Position numbers and translations under genes: made by a program. This document shows positions 4,044 through 5,758 of a DNA stretch of 5,758 nucleotides, piece after piece (position 1 is the stretch's first letter; the number at the start of each line of letters is the position of its first letter). The DNA is from an uncultured Collinsella sp. (GTDB lineage Bacteria; Actinomycetota; Coriobacteriia; Coriobacteriales; Coriobacteriaceae). Under the pieces are notes generated by a model that was given only the letters and a program-made list of their open reading frames with translations, was not told the DNA's origin and did not search any database. Where the stretch lies: assembly GCA_900764415.1 (NCBI GenBank), contig CAAFOA010000452.1, forward strand, positions 1 to 5,758, in the 5' to 3' direction.

Positions 4044-5716
4044 ACTCTTGGACTTTGAGGGCTTCGGCCAGGCTGACGCGCTTGATAGAACGCGTGTGTA
4101 GCAGCGCCACGACCAGGTAAGTCGCAAAGCCAATGCCGACGCATGCAGCCATGGACCAAGCGGGCACGTAGATCTCGATATTGCCGTTGTAGGCGAGCAG
4201 CATCGAGCGGAAGATGGCCGTGAGCGAGCCAATAATGACCGGCAGGCTCAGCACGAGTGACGCCACCACGCACAGCGTGATCGAGCGGATGTACAGATGC
4301 GAGATCTCGCTATCGCGATAGCCAAAGACTTTCATGTAGCTGATCGACCGGGCGCTGTGGTCGATCACAGCCTTGGTCAGCAGGTACATAAACAGCAGAA
4401 AGATAAACACCGCGAGCCCAACCATCATTCCGATCATTTTGCTCATCATGCCGATGAACTGGTCGCCCACGGCGCGCATATCGTCGGGCGTGGTGTCGCC
4501 GGCAAAGTAACGAGCATCGAGGTCGAGCTTCTCGTTGCTCACATAGCCGTTAAAGTAGGCGGCATCGTTGCCGAACAGCTCGTTAAAGTCGTCGATACTC
4601 ATATAGATATTCATGTCCGACTTGGAGCCCCAGGCACAGTCCTTGCCCGCGTACTCAAGGGAATAATGCTCGCCCTCGTACTTGTCGCCGAGCGTGACCT
4701 TCTGACCCTCGCTCCAGCCAAACTTATCGAGCAGACCGCCGCCAAAGACGATGCGCCCATCGCCGACGTTGAGGTCTTTCCAATAGCGCGAATCGGTTGA
4801 AATGCCGTAGACGGAAATCGTCTCCTCGCCATTTCCATCGCCGCGGTCGTATTGCAGCTGGTAAACGGCGTATTTCTCAGCCTGTGCGATTGCGCCCGCG
4901 CCGTTGTCGGTCGTATTGACCGGGTGAATATCGTCGTTGTCAGTGTCAATCTTGGAGGCTTTGTCGATCAGGTCGATAGCCTCATCACGGTTGCAGCCGA
5001 GGGCATCGGCAAGATCATCGAGGCGCGCATAAAGCGCATCCTTCTTGTCCTGGACCTTGGCAAGCGCATCCTGCGCTGCGGTCAGGCTCTCGGCAGACGG
5101 AGATGCGGTCGCGGCATCGGCTGCCGTCTGCGCCGCATCGGCCGCGTCGTCAAGCTCGTCATCGGCATCCTGAGCGGCGGAAAGCAGCGCGCCGTCAACC
5201 GACTGCAAGCGCTCGAGTGCCGACCACTGCTCGCGCTCCTCGGCGGTACCCTCGAGCTCCAGCGGCGCCTTGAGCGTGTACTGGTGCTCGGCGACCAGGC
5301 CTGTCTCGAGGTTGTCTGCGTAGTGCGTCATCGTGGGCAGAATCGCCAGGCCAAAGAGCAGCAGCAGCGAGGCAAACGCAATGCCCACGAAGAGCGTGGC
5401 GAAGTTGCCCAGGTTGCGCAGGAAGATGCGCAGGCGGAAGCGCGAGACAAAACCCATGCGCTCCGGCAGCTGCATGCCGCGCTTGGTGCCCGATTTGCCG
5501 CTCACCTCGTGACGAAGGAACTGCAACGGCGTCTTGCCCATTTTGCGAAGCAGACCCACCAGCGTGATGAGGATGAGCGCGGAGGCGGGAACCACGGCAC
5601 ACTTCACAAAGATCTCCCAGCTCCAGTACACCTGGAAGGGCGGCAGGCTGTACGAACTGTAATAGAGGCTGCGCATGGGCTCGGTAAAGAACACAACGCC
5701 GAGCGCAGTGCCCAAA
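4042..5716 (-). CDS. FtsX-like ABC transporter permease, N-terminus missing
   Basis: About 557 C-terminal residues are genuine, from the contig end to a TAG at 4042-4044; the true start lies beyond the assembly. Residue numbers here count from the first genuine Leu (5713-5715). A membrane segment at about 36-56 followed by GKTPLQFLRHE (60-70) looks like the end of a first FtsX module. A second module starts with a helix near 106-128. It carries a large external domain, including an alanine- and aspartate-rich, probably coiled-coil stretch (about 158-240), and ends with three helices near 426-450, 478-502 and 519-540. The cytoplasmic loop HSARSISYMKVFGYRDSEIS (453-472) and terminal RVSLAEALKVQE are typical of FtsX-type permeases. 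Such permeases pair with a MacB/LolD-like ATPase to export lipids, peptides or drugs, or to drive cell-wall enzymes. No ATPase is in view and substrate is unknown. An apparent longer N-terminus (MGSEMCIRDS) is translated adapter, not protein. Confidence 0.88.
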
Positions 5717-5758
5717 CTGTCTCTTATACACATCTCCGAGCCCACGAGACTACGCTGC
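5717..5758. other. Illumina Nextera adapter left at the contig end (artefact)
   Basis: Bases 5717-5735 are CTGTCTCTTATACACATCT, the Tn5 mosaic end used in Nextera libraries. CCGAGCCCACGAGAC (5736-5750), the read-2 adapter, follows directly. The final eight bases, TACGCTGC, sit where the i7 index belongs and, from memory, match Nextera XT v2 index N721. This is library sequence and should be trimmed. It is not a natural transposon end. Confidence 0.97.

Noticed and set aside
5717..5735. Tn5-like mosaic end suggesting a transposon
   Set aside because: It continues directly into the Nextera read-2 adapter and an index, so it is library sequence, not a mobile element.

Overview
The window looks like chromosomal DNA from a high-GC, gut-type Actinomycetota, most likely Coriobacteriia (a Collinsella-like organism). 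This rests on base composition, codon use and the feel of the proteins; no rRNA or other phylogenetic marker is present. It is the end of an assembled contig: the last 42 bases are an Illumina Nextera adapter, not genome, and the first gene also runs off the left edge.

Layout, left to right. Positions 1-363 (minus) hold the N-terminal 121 codons of a DUF21/CNNM-type HlyC/CorC membrane protein. Upstream of it on the same strand, 470-1153 (minus) encodes a hemolysin III/PAQR family membrane protein (TrhA-like). A divergent intergenic region (1154-1339) carries an extended -10 promoter for trhA and a near-consensus promoter for the gene to its right. The latter is bracketed by two related palindromes that look like paired operators. 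Positions 1340-2305 (plus) encode a membrane-anchored alpha/beta hydrolase with an intact catalytic triad.

The convergent gap 2306-2556 contains a 124-nt element closed by a perfect 17-bp inverted repeat enclosing three small hairpins. A strong, probably bidirectional, intrinsic terminator follows it at once. Positions 2557-3762 (minus) encode a DUF362 protein with two 4Fe-4S ferredoxin motifs. Its upstream region has a long-spacer (19 bp) promoter of the kind used by MerR-family activators.

The stretch 3846-4043 is a non-coding cluster of REP-like hairpins. They share a GGGGAC core and occur in both orientations, and some stem changes are compensatory. The cluster touches the stop codon of the last gene, a two-module FtsX-like ABC transporter permease (4042-5716, minus), whose N-terminus is lost at the contig end.

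The genes do not form one obvious pathway. Four of the five are on the minus strand. Three encode integral membrane proteins, one is membrane-anchored, and one is a soluble iron-sulfur protein. The non-coding parts hold the most unusual content: the 124-nt folded element, the REP-like cluster and the paired operators. No tRNA, rRNA, CRISPR array or transposase gene was seen.
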